A program made the position numbers and the translations under genes. 8,996 nt of DNA from an uncultured Clostridia bacterium (GTDB lineage: Bacteria > Bacillota > Clostridia > Oscillospirales > Acutalibacteraceae): the NCBI GenBank assembly GCA_947174455.1, contig CAMWIZ010000021.1:1-8996 (forward strand), given 5' to 3'. The notes under the pieces were generated by a model that saw nothing but the letters and a program-made list of their open reading frames with translations, did not search any database and was not told where the DNA came from. This document shows, in pieces, positions 5,471-8,996 of the stretch (the stretch's first letter is position 1; every line of letters begins with the position of its first letter).

Positions 5471-6229
5471 TTAGGGCAACACGTCCATACTCAGTAAAAT
5501 TCTGTACATTTCAAAAAGTCCCGCAAACTTCGGCTGAAGTATTATCGTGAGCAATGCCGCAATACAAATATACGGACCCATTGGCATATATATGCCCTTG
5601 CGAGCCTTGCCCGAAAAAATAATAATCAAAAAGTGCAGTGTCGCAATTAGAAACGACAGAACCATAAGAATTACCGTATGCTTAACACCAAAAAACAACC
5701 CCAATGCCGCAAGCAGCTTAACATCGCCAAAGCCGAACCCAGCTTTCTTTAGGAGCAATGTACTCAAAATATCCAGCAATATAAGTACTCCGCCTCCAAT
5801 AATACCACCCAACAACGGCTGATACCACTTGGATATAAAAATCTGCTCACCAAAGAGGTCAACCACAGCAAAAATGATTGAAATAATCGCTGCAGCCACA
5901 GTGAACTGATCGGGGATTATGGTGTACTTCGCATCTGACGCCGACACTGCCAGCAAAATTACAGTTAAAAGAATAACAAAGGGAAGCTGTACGGTGACAC
6001 CTGTCGTAAGTACCGTGAGGGAAAGTGCAGCCGCAGCTGACACCCCCATCACCGCACCATGCGGAAAAAGCTTAAACCTCTTTCCGCTAAGAAGCTCCTC
6101 CGTTGGCTTTTCATCATAGTCACAAAGCCAACCCGCCGGTATTACATTCAGAAGCTTACACTCAAGCGGCCCCAGTACCAGTCCGAGTACCGCAAGAGCA
6201 ATCATCACGATTATATTTACACCTGACAT
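5471..6229 (-). CDS. pilD: Prepilin peptidase PilD (A24-type)
   Basis: A 252-residue membrane aspartic protease that cleaves the leader of type IV prepilins on the cytoplasmic side of the membrane. The two catalytic aspartates are visible: D99 in SASDAKYTIIPD and D169 in the GFGFGD motif (164-169). MPMGPY (215-220) matches the conserved loop late in the family. About seven hydrophobic segments are present. The N-terminus is short and lacks the paired CxxC motifs of the zinc and methylase domain of classical PilD; only C24 and C36 remain, the second in AGWLCDY. N-methylation of pilins is therefore uncertain. The ATG lies 8 bases after the pilO stop with no clear Shine-Dalgarno site, suggesting translation coupled to pilO. 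A 309-base structured spacer follows before pilB, and no terminator was seen there. Confidence 0.93.
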   Translation of the reverse strand: MSGVNIIVMIALAVLGLVLGPLECKLLNVIPAGWLCDYDEKPTEELLSGKRFKLFPHGAVMGVSAAAALSLTVLTTGVTVQLPFVILLTVILLAVSASDAKYTIIPDQFTVAAAIISIIFAVVDLFGEQIFISKWYQPLLGGIIGGGVLILLDILSTLLLKKAGFGFGDVKLLAALGLFFGVKHTVILMVLSFLIATLHFLIIIFSGKARKGIYMPMGPYICIAALLTIILQPKFAGLFEMYRILLSMDVLP

Positions 6230-6237
6230 AGTTCAAC

Positions 6238-6888
6238 TTATTCTGCTGCCTCTGTATCAGTATCTGTTTCCAAAGATGCTGGGTCAATAGTAATCTTTGT
6301 ATTGTAATAATACAAATAAACCTGCATTCTTACATTCAAGTCACCCTCCTTGATGGTGAATGCACCAAGGTCATCAGCCTCTTTAACGGTGGAAGCATCA
6401 AGTGTCTTAACATAGTAGCAGCCTACAGACTCCTGCTCTATATATGTGAGTAGCTCCAAAAGTTCTTCCTCTGAAACGTACATTGACATATTAAGTGTTA
6501 CGTAATAGAGTGGGTTGCCTGTACTGCTGTAGCTCTCGCTTTCGTCCTGTGTTTCATCGCCTCTGGTAAAGGCTGTCATACGAACACCGATTTCATCGCA
6601 CTTTTTCTGAATATCCTCAAGGTTAGAGTAAGCATCTACGAACATTTCCTTCTGGAATTCATCCCATTCCTTTTGAAGCTCGTCAATATTTTTCTCTATA
6701 TTTACCTGGTCAAGAATTGCGTTGTCGTACTTTTCCATCTCTGCAACAGCCTCAGCATGCTTTTCGTCATACATAGGCTTATTCTCTTTGTAGGGCAGAT
6801 ATACAAGAGGAATAAATACTACAACCGCAACAATAGTAGCTATGGCTGCTATAGCCGCTGCCGGAACTTTTTTATTATTCTTTTGCAT
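6238..6888 (-). CDS. pilO: PilO-like type IV pilus alignment protein
   Basis: A 216-residue bitopic membrane protein. A short basic N-terminus (QKNNKK) is followed by one membrane helix (about 9-31), a charged stretch with coiled-coil character (about 40-82), and an alpha/beta region (about 85-200) containing YYVTLNMSMYVSEEELLELLTYIE (the middle of it) that fits the ferredoxin-like fold of PilO. The tail is acidic. Sequence conservation in this family is low, so the assignment rests on topology, size and its place directly after PilM-PilN. In known systems PilO dimerises with PilN and links the PilM ring to the pore and pilin. The start ATG has AAAGGAG 10 bases upstream, overlapping the TAA stop of the preceding gene, with a 6-base intergenic gap. 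Coupled translation is likely. Confidence 0.8.
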   Translation of the reverse strand: MQKNNKKVPAAAIAAIATIVAVVVFIPLVYLPYKENKPMYDEKHAEAVAEMEKYDNAILDQVNIEKNIDELQKEWDEFQKEMFVDAYSNLEDIQKKCDEIGVRMTAFTRGDETQDESESYSSTGNPLYYVTLNMSMYVSEEELLELLTYIEQESVGCYYVKTLDASTVKEADDLGAFTIKEGDLNVRMQVYLYYYNTKITIDPASLETDTDTEAAE

Positions 6889-6894
6889 TGTTCA

Positions 6895-8646
6895 TTACTC
6901 CTTTGCACTTTCGATCATTTCATCAAAGTTCGTACCCTGACTTATGTTTACATGTTTGCCGTCCTCGTCTACTTCCTCTGTTCCGTCAGGATAGCCTACG
7001 GCATTAAGGGTAACTGTGGCTGTCCAGTTGTTATCCTTAACATTGTTCTGGGAACTGAAAGGTACCCGAATAGCAAAGAAGTTATTTTCTTTAACGGCTG
7101 CATCAAGCTTGTTGTAAGCCTCAAGATCCTTAACGATAAAGTCAAGTGCAATAGAGTTATCATCACTCTTGACATTATAAGTATTTACAAAGTCAACCTC
7201 TCGTGTAATCTGCTCAAACACTTCGGTAAGCATCTCGTTTACGTCTGCATTAGGATTAGGCAAGGCAGCCTTATCCTGGTCAACGCTTGCCATTTTTATG
7301 GTTAAATCTTCCTGCGTTGCGAGCAGACCCTTGATCTCATCATACTTTGGATCATTCAGCTTTGCCTCATCGTTCTGTGCTCTTACCTGTAATGCGTATG
7401 ACTTAATACCGATAAATGCCATTATACCCACTGCAACAATAACTACACCGATAACGAGCATATTAACAATGCCTGCATTTATTGCCGAAACGTCAATGCT
7501 CTTTGCTGCTCCGCCGCCGCTGAATACAGCAAGGTTATTCTCGTTCTGAGAACCGCTGTTTACAAGGTAAGAGTATGTATAGAAGCAGGCGGTCTTATAG
7601 CCTGCCTCATCAGCCTCCTTTGTAATAATCGGAACATTGGTAAGTGAGGTAAAGGCATCGGAAATAAGATTTATCTCGTCTGCGGTTACGTTAAGCATCC
7701 TCAAATGCTTTAGAATGCCGGGTATGTAAGCTACAAAGTCACTTGCATAAATCTGGTCAAGCTCAATACGGCAGCTAAGCAGTACCATACGAAGGTTCCT
7801 GACAACCTCGTTGGAGAAGTTCTCAAATATGTGACGCATCTCACGTCCTGCCTGAACGGAATTACACTTCTCTGAGATGCCGACACCGTACTTTCTGATA
7901 ACCTCAAATGCTTCTTCCAGGGAGCAATTCTGGTCGTTTGCAAATACATTTGCAATATCTCCCATTGGCAATGGGAAAGAGTGAACATAAACAGGTACAC
8001 CCTTCTGCATAACCAACAATCTGGCTGAACAATAATCAAGGCTGATAAGTGCAACGGACTTGTCGAAGCTATAGATACCTGTCTGTGCCATTTTTATCAT
8101 GCTGACTGTCGGTGGAATAAGCTTATATATATTGAGTGACTGCTCCTTAAATGCCATCTTCAGTTCTTCAATGTAACCCTTTGGCATAATATATACATTC
8201 GCACCCACCTGCTGTGTATCGTCCTCGGCTTTTTGATAACCCGAACCGTACTCGCAGTTAATAAGAGAATATGCACTGATGTCATCGTTTACCAAAGCAC
8301 GAGCCTCGTTCTCGGCAAAGATTTTTACAAACTTCTCTTTTGCAGGAGTATGCTGGTACTCCTGGCTGATAACCTGGTCACCCTCGGCACAGAGAATAAC
8401 GTCTTTGATGTCAATTTGGCGATTTCTCATCGCCATTCTAATCTCAGTGGCAAGTTCCCTTGGGAAATTCCACGCCTGTCCCCTCAGACCCTCCGGGAGA
8501 ATGTGGATAATAGGCTCCCTAAAGGTTACTTCATAATCAGGTTTTTTGCTGTTACGATCATTACCGCTGCTTACGAAGGGCTTGCCCGACTCAGCAGGTG
8601 TAATGCAAACATAGTACTTAGACACCTGAACAATAGCGTATTTCAT
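6895..8646 (-). CDS. pilM: PilM-PilN fusion, type IV pilus alignment protein
   Basis: A fused protein of 583 residues from the ATG at 8646. Numbering here is from the upstream TTG at 8706, so the ATG is residue 21. Residues 21 to about 385 resemble PilM, a cytoplasmic actin-like protein: the strand KYAIVQVS, the VALISLDYCSARLLVMQKG segment in place of the second phosphate loop, FPLPMGDI, then CSLEEAFEVIRKYG as in PilM. A Gly/Ser/Asn linker (384-402) leads to a membrane helix (about 413-434), a charged heptad-like helix (437-475) and an alpha/beta domain (486-570) as in PilN; the tail is acidic. The nucleotide-binding loops are degenerate, without a DxG motif, and the INLLP-type PilN peptide is missing. 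The ATG is preceded by AGGGTGG at 12 bases. The alternative TTG at 8706, with GGGGG 4 bases upstream, would add 20 residues not needed for the fold. First gene of the operon. Confidence 0.82.
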   Translation of the reverse strand: MKYAIVQVSKYYVCITPAESGKPFVSSGNDRNSKKPDYEVTFREPIIHILPEGLRGQAWNFPRELATEIRMAMRNRQIDIKDVILCAEGDQVISQEYQHTPAKEKFVKIFAENEARALVNDDISAYSLINCEYGSGYQKAEDDTQQVGANVYIMPKGYIEELKMAFKEQSLNIYKLIPPTVSMIKMAQTGIYSFDKSVALISLDYCSARLLVMQKGVPVYVHSFPLPMGDIANVFANDQNCSLEEAFEVIRKYGVGISEKCNSVQAGREMRHIFENFSNEVVRNLRMVLLSCRIELDQIYASDFVAYIPGILKHLRMLNVTADEINLISDAFTSLTNVPIITKEADEAGYKTACFYTYSYLVNSGSQNENNLAVFSGGGAAKSIDVSAINAGIVNMLVIGVVIVAVGIMAFIGIKSYALQVRAQNDEAKLNDPKYDEIKGLLATQEDLTIKMASVDQDKAALPNPNADVNEMLTEVFEQITREVDFVNTYNVKSDDNSIALDFIVKDLEAYNKLDAAVKENNFFAIRVPFSSQNNVKDNNWTATVTLNAVGYPDGTEEVDEDGKHVNISQGTNFDEMIESAKE

Positions 8647-8742
8647 TTTCTGAATGCACCACCCTAAATATTTTTTCAGACCAAACTCTATGATGGAAAG
8701 GAACAAACTGCCCCCACTTCACCATACTATGATACGGTTATA

Positions 8743-8772
8743 ATTATACAATAATACACTCAATTTTTTCAA
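8743..8772 (-). promoter_or_regulatory. Sigma-A-type promoter of the pilus operon
   Basis: On the minus strand, TTGAAA (8772-8767) is followed after 18 bases by a perfect TATAAT (8748-8743). Transcription would start near 8736, giving a leader of about 90 bases to the ATG at 8646, or 30 to the TTG at 8706. The sequence upstream of the -35 is AT-rich. Confidence 0.72.
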
Positions 8773-8996
8773 TGCAAATAAATGTACAAATTATCGTTGG
8801 TTTTCTGTGCAATATTTCTTGTTTTTTAATTTATATACTAACAGCACAGTGTGATTATGCACTTTTTGGTACATATCGCCTAAAAATTATTAATAAAATA
8901 TTTCTATAATTTGAATTTTTTACAGTCGTTGTAAAAATTTTTATCGCACACCGTGTTGGGTTTATACGAGAGCCATATGCAGGAACAGTCATTAGA
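8773..8996. other. AT-rich upstream region, no assignable gene
   Basis: No complete gene is visible. TTTTTACA (8917-8924) and TGTAAAAA (8930-8937) form a perfect 8-bp AT-only stem with a 5-base loop, too weak to call a terminator. On the minus strand two frames are open from the window edge, one for 30 codons to a TAG at 8904-8906, rich in Cys, Lys and Asn, and another for about 46 codons. On the plus strand an ATG at 8977 is open to the edge with only a weak GAGAG upstream. Any could be the end or start of a neighbouring gene, but none can be assigned. Confidence 0.3.

Noticed and set aside
6673..7305. Long plus-strand open frame (210 codons) opposite pilO and pilM-pilN
   Set aside because: It lies antisense to two well-supported coding regions, has no family resemblance, and its composition is that expected of a shadow frame.
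8917..8937. AT-only hairpin as a terminator of an upstream gene
   Set aside because: No GC pairs close to the base and only a short T-run on the plus strand; stability is too low to call.

Overview
The window carries the core assembly machinery of a type IV pilus (T4P) on the minus strand, plus one unrelated small membrane-protein gene on the plus strand at the left end. AT-rich spacers, strong AGGAG-type ribosome binding sites, TTG starts, sigma-A-like promoters and the absence of secretin, PilP or PilQ genes suggest a low-to-moderate GC Firmicute, most likely a gut-type Clostridia. This placement is inference; no rRNA or other marker gene is present.

Layout in the direction of transcription, right to left: a sigma-A-type promoter (8743-8772); a PilM-PilN fusion (6895-8646); a PilO-like protein (6238-6888); a prepilin peptidase, PilD (5471-6229); a 309-base spacer rich in RNA structure; the extension ATPase PilB (3461-5161); a 218-base spacer with a second promoter (3384-3412); the retraction ATPase PilT (2115-3242); the platform protein PilC (847-2103); and an intrinsic terminator (751-784). 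On the plus strand, a DUF6512-like membrane protein (103-699) converges on that terminator.

Together the genes supply processing of prepilins (PilD), the inner-membrane alignment complex (PilMN and PilO), the platform (PilC), and the two antagonistic motors (PilB and PilT). No pilin or pseudopilin gene is present, so the fibre subunits must be encoded elsewhere. PilB has an N-terminal domain matching the tandem 24-residue c-di-GMP-binding MshEN pattern, which suggests second-messenger control of extension.

The most unusual part is the pilD-pilB spacer. It can fold, only as the pilB-sense RNA, into a two-tier hairpin of about 25 base pairs (5278-5350). This is followed nearer pilB by a perfect 8-bp hairpin bracketed by 9-bp direct repeats (5184-5248). 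I could not match either to a known riboswitch class by eye. Other points of note are the PilM-PilN fusion, a PilD lacking the usual CxxC motifs, and a terminator-like hairpin that contains the ribosome binding site of the DUF6512-like gene.
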